Assembly: GCA_002772545.1 (NCBI GenBank)
Contig: PFDR01000040.1
Span: forward strand, 1-36,398
Direction: 5' to 3'
DNA length: 36,398 nt
From: Candidatus Peregrinibacteria bacterium CG10_big_fil_rev_8_21_14_0_10_49_10
Lineage (GTDB): Bacteria; Patescibacteriota; Gracilibacteria; Peribacterales; Peribacteraceae
Part shown: positions 17,761 through 27,011 of the stretch, one piece after another
Layout: each line of letters begins with the position of its first letter
How positions within the stretch are numbered: position 1 is the stretch's first letter
The notes under the pieces: model-generated
The model's database searches: none
What the model saw: only the letters and a program-made list of their open reading frames with translations
What the model was told of the DNA's origin: nothing
Made by a program: the position numbers and the translations under genes

Positions 17761-19452
17761 TCACCGAATAAGGTGCAGCAGAAAATTCTGCACGGGGGTT
17801 ACGTGCAACTCCGCAGCCTCCGGAGGCAACGGAAGAACCTGATACGCAGAAGACTCTTTTTGAATACGTTCCTGCAGCTCTTTGCTGTACCCCAGAAAGT
17901 GCGTGACGTCGTACAGCTCCATCACATCGTGAAATACACCTTCATGGAGAAGTTGATTCACGGTGCTCTCATCGAACATAGCAATGGTGCGGTTACTTTG
18001 CTGGGCCACTTGTTCAATCCGGGAGGAACCAATGCCCATGGCAAAAACAGCTTCCTCCGGAGCGGTGTTTACCATGTGTGCTATTTCCTCTATTTGCGGA
18101 ACAAAGGTTCGGCTGTATCGGTGGGCAAACACAACACGGTTCGCCTGCAGAAGTTGCAGACAGAGAATCACGACGATGAGAAGGGAAACTGTGTGTACCG
18201 AGAAACGCTTCTGCGATGCCGCAAAGGACTTGCCGGCAGAGAGTACTCCCAGTGCAGCCAACAGTGCCAGAATCCACCCGTAATCCATGATATGATCACG
18301 GGAATAGTGGAGCACAAAACGAATGACGAGTTCGGCAGAAAGAACAAGTCCGGTCAGAAAGAAGAAGAGAGTCTTTCTCTCACGCAAAAGGAGTATGACG
18401 CCGGGAAGGATGAATATCCACAACACCACTCCTCCCATGGTTGCCTGTTGAAATAAGGTGGGAAGAGCACCGAGAAAAAGCCATACACCGTTCAGAAAGA
18501 AGGGCACCAAACCAAAATCACCCACATCAAAGCTGATGAATGATTTTTGTATGCGCAGTTTTTCCAAAAGAGACATATCTGCGTACCGAGCAAGAAACTG
18601 GGCATCAAATGCGTCACGATTAAACAAATAGGTATACGGATCAGGATAGAGATGTAGGTAAAAAGCTTCCTGGAGTTTTGCCGCTCCGGGCCATATGCGT
18701 GCAAGGTTGTAGTTTACGGGATACCCCAATGTGCGAATGTCTCCGATATAGGGGAGGAGATATACAAGGCCAATGCAGAAAAAGAAGATGCCCATAGCAA
18801 CAAGAACTCTCTTCCCATGTGCACGATGTGAAAAGCAGTAGGAAACAAGAATCCACGGAAGGAAAATCAGGAACACATCCTTTGCTCCGGCACAGAGCCC
18901 GAAGAGCAGTCCGGAAACAAGAAGTGCGAGATATTCTGAACGTTTGTGAAGCAACACGTACGCAGCGGCGCTCCACGCAAGAAAGACATAACTTACACTG
19001 TAGTAGTCGAGCCACACTGCCTCTCTCCAGAAAAAGGGCATAAAAGCCAGCAGGGCGGAACTGGTCCATGCTAATTTGCGATCAAAGAGATCTGCCATAG
19101 TCACCCACCATCCCAGTAGTGTAAGCAAGGCCATGCAGGAGGAGAGCAAAGACCAATGCACAAGGCTGGAAAAGGGCACCCACTGCGAAATCCACCCCAG
19201 AAGCACTATGCTCACTCTCCCGTCAAAGGGCATGGGTGTACCCAGCGTGCAGAGAAGATCCGGACGGAGAAAACGACCCAAATCATCCATGAGCGTAAAG
19301 CACCCCGATGCGGCAAAGTTTCTGGCTGCAAGCATGGGAGGAACGTCATACATACGACCCGCCAGTAAGAGCGGCGACATCCATACAAGGAGAATGCCTG
19401 TCCCACAGAGCAGAAGGGCACCGAACAGAAGCAGACGGGAGCGTGTACGCAT
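17761..19452 (-). CDS. Polytopic membrane protein, GT-C (ArnT/PMT)-like glycosyltransferase
   Basis: About 11 hydrophobic segments, with a charged periplasmic-like loop near the N-terminus and a soluble C-terminal region; next to a DPMS-like GT2; start MRTRSRLLLFG preceded by TAGAAT-N7. Confidence 0.6.
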   Translation of the reverse strand: MRTRSRLLLFGALLLCGTGILLVWMSPLLLAGRMYDVPPMLAARNFAASGCFTLMDDLGRFLRPDLLCTLGTPMPFDGRVSIVLLGWISQWVPFSSLVHWSLLSSCMALLTLLGWWVTMADLFDRKLAWTSSALLAFMPFFWREAVWLDYYSVSYVFLAWSAAAYVLLHKRSEYLALLVSGLLFGLCAGAKDVFLIFLPWILVSYCFSHRAHGKRVLVAMGIFFFCIGLVYLLPYIGDIRTLGYPVNYNLARIWPGAAKLQEAFYLHLYPDPYTYLFNRDAFDAQFLARYADMSLLEKLRIQKSFISFDVGDFGLVPFFLNGVWLFLGALPTLFQQATMGGVVLWIFILPGVILLLRERKTLFFFLTGLVLSAELVIRFVLHYSRDHIMDYGWILALLAALGVLSAGKSFAASQKRFSVHTVSLLIVVILCLQLLQANRVVFAHRYSRTFVPQIEEIAHMVNTAPEEAVFAMGIGSSRIEQVAQQSNRTIAMFDESTVNQLLHEGVFHDVMELYDVTHFLGYSKELQERIQKESSAYQVLPLPPEAAELHVTPVQNFLLHLIR

Positions 19453-19465
19453 CACAGGAATTCTA
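19453..19465 (-). promoter_or_regulatory. -10-like hexamer of putative leaderless promoter (GT-C-like gene)
   Basis: TAGAAT-N7-ATG(19452). Confidence 0.4.
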
Positions 19466-19538
19466 CTGTACCAGCTCCCTGATACCCACTCCATTCCAAA
19501 GTAATGCATTCAACCGCTCAGGAAAGCAAAGAAGTGAC

Positions 19539-19574
19539 TTGTAAGAGAGTGGTAAACCTCTTCATAATGCATTG
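19539..19574 (+). promoter_or_regulatory. Putative leaderless promoter (GT2 gene)
   Basis: TTGTAA, 18-nt spacer, CATAAT, then N6-GTG at 19575. Confidence 0.5.
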
Positions 19575-20447
19575 GTGCAAATCTCCGTCGTTATTCCGGC
19601 CTACAACGAAGCAGCGTGTATAAAGGACGTACTGGAAAAACTCACTCAATTTCTGCAGGAAAAGAACATACCTGCATCCATTATTGTGGTGGATGACGGC
19701 TCAGAAGACGGCACTGCTGCAGAAGCCAAATCTGTTTCCGGGGTGAAGGTCATCAAACATGCAGAAAACAGAGGCTACGGTGCAGCACTGAAAACTGGTA
19801 TACGTGCAGCAGAAACAGAGTGGGTTCTTAGCTACGATGCAGATAGCCAGCACACACCCGACTTGTTGCCGGCGTTGGTGGCACAACTTTCCGACGAAGT
19901 GGATATGGTCGTGGGAAAACGTGAGGGGTACAAAGGACCCCTCCTTCGTCAGCCCGGCAAACTGCTTCTGAGTTGGGTGGTTAATTTTCTCACTGATACC
20001 AAAGTACCGGACTTTAACTCCGGGCTCCGTGCCTTTCGCCGTTCGGTGTTTCTGCAATACATGCATCTGTTCCCGAATACGTTCTCCCTTTCTACCACCA
20101 GTACAGTCTGTTTTTTGAAAGAAGGAAAGAATGTCCGCTTCGTGCCCATTATCATCCAGCCAAGGAATGGAAAGAGCACCGTACGTGCACGGGATGCCGC
20201 ACGGACCTTCATGCTTATTCTGCGACTCATTATGCTCTTTTCCCCACTGCGCATCTTTCTCCCTCTGTGCGTTCTTGTAGGACTCACATCGCTTGGACTG
20301 CTCGGCTATGAACTGGTCGTGCATCACAATGTTTCAGATGGAGTTGTTATGCTTATGTCACTGACTGCCACACTGTTTTTCTTCGGACTGATTTCAGACC
20401 AGGTTGCAGCCGTACGAAGGGAGCTGCGTGTAAAAAGTGACAACTAG
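19575..20447 (+). CDS. GT2 family polyprenyl-phosphate sugar synthase-like protein
   Basis: ISVVIPAYNEAACI, IIVVDDGSEDGTA, NRGYGAALKTGI, YDADSQH, DFNSGLRAFRRSV; C-terminal TM pair. GTG start at 19575 preceded by CATAAT-N6. Confidence 0.85.
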   Translation: MQISVVIPAYNEAACIKDVLEKLTQFLQEKNIPASIIVVDDGSEDGTAAEAKSVSGVKVIKHAENRGYGAALKTGIRAAETEWVLSYDADSQHTPDLLPALVAQLSDEVDMVVGKREGYKGPLLRQPGKLLLSWVVNFLTDTKVPDFNSGLRAFRRSVFLQYMHLFPNTFSLSTTSTVCFLKEGKNVRFVPIIIQPRNGKSTVRARDAARTFMLILRLIMLFSPLRIFLPLCVLVGLTSLGLLGYELVVHHNVSDGVVMLMSLTATLFFFGLISDQVAAVRRELRVKSDN

Positions 20448-20460
20448 TTCCCTCCGCACT

Positions 20461-21330
20461 ATGAACCGCAAATATCTGTACGCCGTAAAGGGGATAGGAA
20501 TTGGATTCTTTTTGTGGTTCTTCCTTACGGCAGACCGTGCCTCTGTTGCGGGAGCGCTGACAATGGCTTCACCCACAAAGCTGGTTCTGGCCTTTTTACT
20601 TTTTCCACTCATTTATGGACTCAAATCTCTGCGATGGCAGAAGCTGGCACAGACCGTCGGTCTGCAGCTCTCCTTTTGGGAGGCTGCAGAGATGTACTGT
20701 GCGGCACTGTTTGCCGGAATATTGACACCGGGTAAAGTGGGAGAAGCCATTAAAATCCCTCTGCTCAAAGCACACAATCTTCCGGTGAAACAAGGAATAC
20801 TCATCACCATAGCAGACAGGGCACTGGATGCCGTACTGCTGGGGTTCCTGGCAGTGTGCGGTCTGTTTGTGCTCAGGCAGTTGCCCCTCGCTCCGGAATT
20901 CATGTTCCTCTGTGTTGCACTTGGCATCGTACTGGCCTGGACACAGAAACGCCGATTGAAACAGGAAACACACTGGAATGATCTTCGCACACTCCTTGGC
21001 ACGCACACCGTACAGATCGTTGTACTTACAGTACTGAACTGGTGTGTGTACTTTCTCCAGCTCTACTGGATAGCACAGGCCCTCTCACTGGAAATTCCTC
21101 TCATTGAATTTATAAGCATCATGACTATTGTGGGTATTGTAAGTCTGCTTCCCGTTGCTCCGGCCGGTCTGGGAACACGGGAAGCAACACTGTTGTTCTT
21201 CTTCGCAGCCTACAACATACCGGCTCATAAAATACTTGCGTTTTCCTACACTATTTTTGCACTCACAGTCGCTGCAGCGGTCAGTATAGGAGGCTACTGC
21301 TGGCTTAAATTACCTCTTCACCATTCCTAG
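20461..21330 (+). CDS. Lysylphosphatidylglycerol synthase TM region / UPF0104 flippase-like membrane protein
   Basis: LKSLRWQKLAQTVGLQLSFWEAAEMYCAALFAGILTPGKVGEAIKIPLL and ADRALDAV; SLLPVAPAGLGTREATLLFFF: hallmark pattern of the family. Confidence 0.83.
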   Translation: MNRKYLYAVKGIGIGFFLWFFLTADRASVAGALTMASPTKLVLAFLLFPLIYGLKSLRWQKLAQTVGLQLSFWEAAEMYCAALFAGILTPGKVGEAIKIPLLKAHNLPVKQGILITIADRALDAVLLGFLAVCGLFVLRQLPLAPEFMFLCVALGIVLAWTQKRRLKQETHWNDLRTLLGTHTVQIVVLTVLNWCVYFLQLYWIAQALSLEIPLIEFISIMTIVGIVSLLPVAPAGLGTREATLLFFFAAYNIPAHKILAFSYTIFALTVAAAVSIGGYCWLKLPLHHS

Positions 21331-21331
21331 A

Positions 21332-23392
21332 ATGCAACAGAACACCTTCCGTATTGGTGACGTACGAGCCTTCTGGGACGGTGTGGCAGATGAGTACGAC
21401 CGCATCAATTCCGGTTTCAGCTGGACGCACACGGAACGGTTCGAGACGGCGCTCCTGTTTCTGCCCGAAAGAGAGAAGGCTGATGTTGTGAATATCTGGT
21501 CCCGGACAGGGGACGCTACACAGTGGATTCGCAAGAAGATTCCCGGCGCAACCATCCGCAATTTTGAAGTTTCTCCCCGCATGATTGAAAGAGCACAGGT
21601 AAAGTACCCTCACGAAACGTTTGAAGTGACAGATCTGCACGACCTGCCCTGTGCAACCGAAAGTCAGGATGTGGTACTCAGTCTGGAAACACTGGAACAT
21701 GTTCCGGATCCTCTCCACTTTTTGCTGGAGTGCCACCGCATTCTCCGTGTCGGAGGCACGTTGATTCTTTCTACCCCCCCGTCCATAGCAGAACTACCTC
21801 TTCGCTTGTATGAACACTGCTTTGCAAATCATGGAGAAGGACCGCACAGATTCCGCTCGGTGCATTCTGTGCTGCAAGCACTCCGGAACTGCGGTTTTAC
21901 CGTCGTGGAGCACAGAGGAACAGTGCTGTGTCCTGTAGGTCCGGATTGGCTCAAAAAACCGATTGAATGGTTTCAGCAGCACCTCCTGCGCTACATAGGA
22001 ACAAACCGCCTTGGTATCCGTCATTTTTTTGTTGCCGAGAAGAGAGAATCGCGTGATCCGGTTTGGGCAAAAATACACGAAGAAATTATTCGCCCGGGTC
22101 TCTGCATGCACTCGGGTACGGCTGTTGGCCTCTCTGAGGGGACTCTCCGGATGAAGGATATGGATGGGATCTGCGTGCCGGAACCTACCGGAACGGGGCC
22201 AATACCACCCGTTTGCTACAACGCATCACCGGAAATACACCCCTCCTATCCGGAAATGAATGCCAGCGTATTTGGCAAACCCGAACCACGGAGCTCCCTC
22301 CTGGGGGAATATAATCGCATAGCCGTAGGTCACAGCACAGATCCTGATGTACGGAGAGGTGGAGCAAGTGGAGGAATACTAACAGCGACCATTCTCCATC
22401 TTCTGGAAACAGAGAAGATCCGTGGTGCTGTGGTACTTGGCATGGACCCTGACGCTCCCTGGCGTGCCAAACCCATGATTGCACGCACGAAAGAAGAAAT
22501 TCTTGCTGCAGCACAGAGCAAATACGTTGTCTCCCCGGTCAATGTGATCCTGGCCGATCTGGAAAAGGAAGAAGGTCCTCTGGCGTACGTAGGGCTCCCC
22601 CACCAGGTCTTTGCTATCCGCCGGTTGCAGCAAATGCAACACCCTTCCGTGCGCAGTATTGCCTATGTGTTCGGTCCATTCTTTGGCAACGAACTCTTTG
22701 GCACAAGTATCGACAGCTTCCTGCGCAAGTTCCGGGTGAAAAAAGAAAACATTGCAGCCCTCTCCTACCGCACGGGCGAGTGGCCGGGGCATATGGAAGT
22801 GACCCTGAAAGACGGAAAGAAGTTACGAATGAAAAAATTCCATGCCAACTACCTTATTCCCTTTCACATTACGCAGAGTTCACTGCTTTCTCATGACCTG
22901 ACCAATGAATTTACCGACCTTTCAGGAGGGGATGCCTGGGCACCGGTGTATGAAAAACGGGGACAGGGATTCTCTCTGGTCATTTCCCGATCCGAAAAAG
23001 GCAAAACCCTTCTTCTGGAAATGGAACAGGCAGGGAAAGTGGAACTGAAAGACATCACCGAAGAAGAAGCTATTCAAATGCAATCGCACGGATTGGATTT
23101 AAAAAAGAGAGGAACATTCCTGCGTATAGACTTACAGAGGAAAAAAGGAAAGAGAGTGCCGGAATATGGTTTGGTCCTTGCAGAAAGTACCCGAACCCGA
23201 CGGTTGTTTGAGCGAGTGCTTTCTTCCCTCTTTGTACTGTGCAGCCTTCCGCTCTCCCGTTGGTTGGTGGATCGTACACCCAACTGGATTGTAGGAACGG
23301 CTTTTGAACAGTTTCGTACTGTCTGGAAGGCATGTACGAGAAATATGAAACGAACGGGGCTCTCTGCAAATAGCCTTACAATAAGGAATTGA
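21332..23392 (+). CDS. Fusion: SAM methyltransferase + FrhB/FdhB-like (coenzyme F420 hydrogenase/dehydrogenase beta subunit) domain
   Basis: N-terminus DLPCATESQDVVLSLETLEHVPDPLHFLLECHRILRVGGTLILSTPP; C-terminus RRGGASGGILTATILHLLETEKIRGAVVLG...YVGLPHQVFAIRRLQQ...FGPFFGNELFGTS...DLSGGDAW typical of the FrhB_FdhB family, in a single uninterrupted ORF. Confidence 0.8.
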   Translation: MQQNTFRIGDVRAFWDGVADEYDRINSGFSWTHTERFETALLFLPEREKADVVNIWSRTGDATQWIRKKIPGATIRNFEVSPRMIERAQVKYPHETFEVTDLHDLPCATESQDVVLSLETLEHVPDPLHFLLECHRILRVGGTLILSTPPSIAELPLRLYEHCFANHGEGPHRFRSVHSVLQALRNCGFTVVEHRGTVLCPVGPDWLKKPIEWFQQHLLRYIGTNRLGIRHFFVAEKRESRDPVWAKIHEEIIRPGLCMHSGTAVGLSEGTLRMKDMDGICVPEPTGTGPIPPVCYNASPEIHPSYPEMNASVFGKPEPRSSLLGEYNRIAVGHSTDPDVRRGGASGGILTATILHLLETEKIRGAVVLGMDPDAPWRAKPMIARTKEEILAAAQSKYVVSPVNVILADLEKEEGPLAYVGLPHQVFAIRRLQQMQHPSVRSIAYVFGPFFGNELFGTSIDSFLRKFRVKKENIAALSYRTGEWPGHMEVTLKDGKKLRMKKFHANYLIPFHITQSSLLSHDLTNEFTDLSGGDAWAPVYEKRGQGFSLVISRSEKGKTLLLEMEQAGKVELKDITEEEAIQMQSHGLDLKKRGTFLRIDLQRKKGKRVPEYGLVLAESTRTRRLFERVLSSLFVLCSLPLSRWLVDRTPNWIVGTAFEQFRTVWKACTRNMKRTGLSANSLTIRN

Positions 23393-23425
23393 TATATATA
23401 CAAAAGCATGAAACGTACACGGTAG

Positions 23426-23596
23426 GAAACCCGCGACCTTAAATGCGAGCGGTTTCAACCCCCGAGTGCGTAGCGTAGCAAAAATGCGGTGTGGTGACTG
23501 AGGGGATCATTTTTGCAGCGGAGCACTTGGCCCGGGCTGATCCGCGAGAAATCACGGGAGCGGAACTTTTTGGTTCTTTTTGGTTACAAAAAGAAC
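23426..23596. repeat. Cluster of four inverted repeats in an intergenic region
   Basis: GAAACC/GGTTTC (23426-23456), GCAAAAATG/CATTTTTGC (23478-23516), TCCGC/GCGGA (23541-23564), GTTCTTTTTG-gtta-CAAAAAGAAC (23573-23596). Confidence 0.75.
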
Positions 23597-23617
23597 AAGA
23601 AGGTACACTACAGGTCC

Positions 23618-24499
23618 ATGCTTTCTCTTATTATCCCCGTCTTTAACGAAGAAGGAGCTGTACGCCAATGTATTGCAGATGCACAAAAGGCACTTGCGCA
23701 GTGTGGTACGGACTTTGAAATTATTGTGGTGAACGACGGCAGCACCGACGGCACTTCATTGATTTTAGACCAGTTGACACTGGAACATGTCAGCGTAGTG
23801 AAGCACAGTACAAATCGTGGCAATGGTGCCGCCATCAAAACAGGTATCCGCCATGCACACGGAGACACTATTGCGACGGTAGATGCAGACGGCACCTACC
23901 CCATTGCAGACATCCCGAAACTATTCAAAATAATGCAGGAATCGGGTGCAGATATGGTAGTAGCTGCAAGGCGAATGGGTTCCGAGAATACGACCATCTG
24001 CAACCGTATTGGGAAATTGATTCTTACGCGTCTTGCCATTCATCTCACACAAATGCACATACCGGATATTAATTCCGGCCTTCGGCTCATCAACCGTTCT
24101 CTGGTAGAAAAGTTTGCTCATCTCTTTCCGGATGGATTTTCTACGCATATCACCATTACTCTGGCGGCACTCACAAACGGGTACCGGGTGGAGTATGTGG
24201 CGACGGATTACTATGAACGGATCGGGAAGAGCAAGCTCTCCACCAATATGTATGGTCCACTGAATTTTTTCCGCTTCCTTTGCATTGTGGGCCGTATTGT
24301 CCTGTACTTTCGACCCATGCGTTTCTTTGTAGCACCAAGCGTACTGCTGTGCTGTGCTGCCATCGTAACGTTCATCTACGGAATAGTCGTACAAAATGAC
24401 ATCGCTCAAATGAGCCTCGTACTCCTTGTTGCAGGACTACAACTTGCATGTTTTGGATTACTGGCAGATATGATCTCGCGTGATTCCCAGAAGAAGTAG
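23618..24499 (+). CDS. GT2 family polyprenyl-phosphate sugar synthase-like protein
   Basis: LSLIIPVFNEEGAV, IIVVNDGSTDGTS, NRGNGAAIKTGIRHA, VDADGTYP, DINSGLRLINRSL; C-terminal TM pair; paralog of the 19575 product. Confidence 0.87.
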   Translation: MLSLIIPVFNEEGAVRQCIADAQKALAQCGTDFEIIVVNDGSTDGTSLILDQLTLEHVSVVKHSTNRGNGAAIKTGIRHAHGDTIATVDADGTYPIADIPKLFKIMQESGADMVVAARRMGSENTTICNRIGKLILTRLAIHLTQMHIPDINSGLRLINRSLVEKFAHLFPDGFSTHITITLAALTNGYRVEYVATDYYERIGKSKLSTNMYGPLNFFRFLCIVGRIVLYFRPMRFFVAPSVLLCCAAIVTFIYGIVVQNDIAQMSLVLLVAGLQLACFGLLADMISRDSQKK

Positions 24500-24534
24500 A
24501 ATTGGAATTGCTATTGCACCCCAGGAAAGTGCGG

Positions 24535-24547
24535 TACTGTTTGTGTA
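24535..24547 (+). promoter_or_regulatory. -10-like hexamer of putative leaderless promoter (YfhO-like gene)
   Basis: TACTGT-N7-ATG(24548). Confidence 0.35.
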
Positions 24548-27007
24548 ATGAATCAGAATTTGCACTCGAAGCGTTTGCAGGGATGGCAGGGGCATTTACT
24601 GTATCACAGCCTGTTTCTCCTCCTTCTTTTGCTCCCGCTGCTCTTGGGAAAAGAGGCTTTTGGACACAAAGATGCACGCATGGAAGTGTACCCCTTCCTC
24701 ACACTTCTGCATGGGCGCATTGGAACTGTGAGCATGCTGTGGAATGACATAAACTTTCATGGATTCCCCCACTTCGTTACGAACGGATATATTTTTCATC
24801 CTTTATTTTATCTTCTCCTTCCGCTCCTCTCTTCTGTCTCCACATTGCACTGGACGATTTTTTTCTATCTGCTTGGCGGGGCAGTATGTTGTACACAGGT
24901 TTTAAAACGTGAGGGCTTTTCGAACTACGCGAGTATGGCGGTAGGTGCGGTTTTTTGCTTACGACTCTGGCCGTGGATGTTTGCACCCGGAAATGCATTC
25001 ATTCTTCTGCTTACGCCACTACTTCTTCTGGCCCTGCAAACAGCTACACAACGCACAAAAAAGGCAATAGTGATGGGAAGTGCCTCTATTGCATTTGCAT
25101 GGCTGGGTGCCCATTTTCATTACGCAGTCATTCTCATGGCTGTAGGCCTCTTTTTTGCCGCAGCTCAGATGGTGAAGCAGAAGCAAAATAGAAAGAAATT
25201 TCTCCTGGCTGTGCTTTCCATGTATGTCATTGGAACTACCATTGGATTGCTACGGATTCTCCCGGCACTCGGTTACGCAGCACTTTCGTCGCGGGGTGCT
25301 CTTGTAGAACTGGAGAGCCGTACTATCGGAACACTGTTCCCCTTCCTGTATGTGCTTCCGGATTTCAGTGCACCATTTTTGAGCGGATCCATTGAAGTTC
25401 TGCCCTATATGGGAGCTGTACCGCTCGCACTTGTGCTTATTGCTGTGGGCAGCAGATGGCGCAGTTCGCTGGTATGGGCATGCCTGGGTACCTACATCTT
25501 TTCTGTTCTCCTTGCAGTTCCGCATTCCCCGCTGCTTGCTCTGCTTTCTGTGCTACCGGGATTCCGGGCACTTGGGTCACCCGCACGCTGGATACTTATA
25601 GGTGCCACAGCACTCCTTCCACTCTGCGCAGCGGGCTTTGACCTGGTTATTCGAGATGCCGGAAAAGCCCAGCAATACGTTGCCCGAGGGATGTGTTTGG
25701 TAGGAGGGTTGCTGGCTGCAGCCTCTGCACTGGCCTCTCTGCTCCCTACGCTGCTGGAATCTTTTCAGGGAAGTATCGCACGTTCATTTGATGCACGATT
25801 TTCAGTATACCTCGAAACAATCCCCTCTAAAGCTGCAGAGGCACTCGGTACACACCGGGAGTACCTGCAAATATTTGTTTCCCGGTTTCTCCCGTCACTC
25901 GCAGAGCGCGTGAGTACACAGTACGGTCTTCTGCAAGCACACATGCTCTTCCCCATACTCACCCTTCTTGCAGGAGGCCTGCTACTCATGCCTCGCTTCT
26001 GGGAAAAGATACCTGCAGCAAAGCGCGGTACTGTACTTTTTACTGGCTGCACCGCATCGCTTCTGCTCGTCTACGTTCCTCTTCAGTGGAGCCGCACAGT
26101 GGAGAGAGGCAATTTGGAAGAACCTTCAAAGACAGTGGTGTTTTTGCAGGAAAATGCACAGCGATCATTTTCGTTCCTCCCGAGCAGAGGACTGCGGGAG
26201 CAATTGCAGTTGCGCAACGCAACGCAGGAAGAAATTTTGAGCGCACAGAAGCACATCATGTTCACAAACCAAAATCTCCTATGGGGTATAGACACCGCAG
26301 ATTACTACGAACCTCTGCACCCATTGCGTATGGCCAGACTCGTCGGTGCCATCGGCTCCGAAATAGTGCGACTGCCAGAGGCTGAATCTCTGGCACACTC
26401 TTCGCTCTCTATGGAAGAAACCCTCCGAGTATTGCAACAACGTCGCTTTGTTGTGAACCTTCTCGGCATCGACCATTTGGTGAGTACCTGGCCATTGGAG
26501 CAGGCAGGCTTCCGGAAGGTACACACAGAAGATGTGGCGGAAGGAAAAATGCTGGTATCTGTGTATGAAAACCCAGACACACTTCCCTTTGCCTATTTCC
26601 CCAAAGAAATCGAAACTATGGAACCGGACCCCGATGGCGCCTATGAAAGACTCCTTGGTCTCCGCGGCAATACCCCAGCAACACTCATCGAGTGTACGGA
26701 ATGTGCAGGAAAAGAACGCCATTCTGGATTGGGAAAAATAACAGTGGAGTACAAAGAACCCACCAGAGTGGGACTCTCCACTTCTTCCACAGAAGACCAG
26801 TGGCTGGTTGTATCACAAAATTTCCTTCCGGGATGGCACATGCTCCTGGATGGAAATCGCTCGCCTGTAAGTCTGGCCAACACCGTGTTCCCCGCAGTGC
26901 GCCTGCCTGCAGGCAACCATGAAGTCATACTACAATTCACCTACCGGCAATTACTGGAAGACTCCATCGCACTTCTACGAAACCCGCAAGCTTCTCTTTG
27001 GCTCTGA
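24548..27007 (+). CDS. Large polytopic membrane protein, YfhO/GT-C-like
   Basis: 819 aa with many TM segments; HKDARMEVYPFLTLLHGRIGTVSMLWNDINFHGFP N-terminal loop and C-terminal soluble domain ending VSQNFLPGWHMLLDGNRSPVSLANTVFPAVRLPAGNHEVILQFTY, typical of YfhO-like proteins. Confidence 0.72.
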   Translation: MNQNLHSKRLQGWQGHLLYHSLFLLLLLLPLLLGKEAFGHKDARMEVYPFLTLLHGRIGTVSMLWNDINFHGFPHFVTNGYIFHPLFYLLLPLLSSVSTLHWTIFFYLLGGAVCCTQVLKREGFSNYASMAVGAVFCLRLWPWMFAPGNAFILLLTPLLLLALQTATQRTKKAIVMGSASIAFAWLGAHFHYAVILMAVGLFFAAAQMVKQKQNRKKFLLAVLSMYVIGTTIGLLRILPALGYAALSSRGALVELESRTIGTLFPFLYVLPDFSAPFLSGSIEVLPYMGAVPLALVLIAVGSRWRSSLVWACLGTYIFSVLLAVPHSPLLALLSVLPGFRALGSPARWILIGATALLPLCAAGFDLVIRDAGKAQQYVARGMCLVGGLLAAASALASLLPTLLESFQGSIARSFDARFSVYLETIPSKAAEALGTHREYLQIFVSRFLPSLAERVSTQYGLLQAHMLFPILTLLAGGLLLMPRFWEKIPAAKRGTVLFTGCTASLLLVYVPLQWSRTVERGNLEEPSKTVVFLQENAQRSFSFLPSRGLREQLQLRNATQEEILSAQKHIMFTNQNLLWGIDTADYYEPLHPLRMARLVGAIGSEIVRLPEAESLAHSSLSMEETLRVLQQRRFVVNLLGIDHLVSTWPLEQAGFRKVHTEDVAEGKMLVSVYENPDTLPFAYFPKEIETMEPDPDGAYERLLGLRGNTPATLIECTECAGKERHSGLGKITVEYKEPTRVGLSTSSTEDQWLVVSQNFLPGWHMLLDGNRSPVSLANTVFPAVRLPAGNHEVILQFTYRQLLEDSIALLRNPQASLWL

Positions 27008-27011
27008 ATGA

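Noticed and set aside
23421-23460. tRNA-like 3' half (gagcggtttcaaccc resembling a T-arm)
   Set aside because: No acceptor pairing or CCA-adjacent end and no convincing D or anticodon arm; better explained as one of the inverted repeats in this gap.
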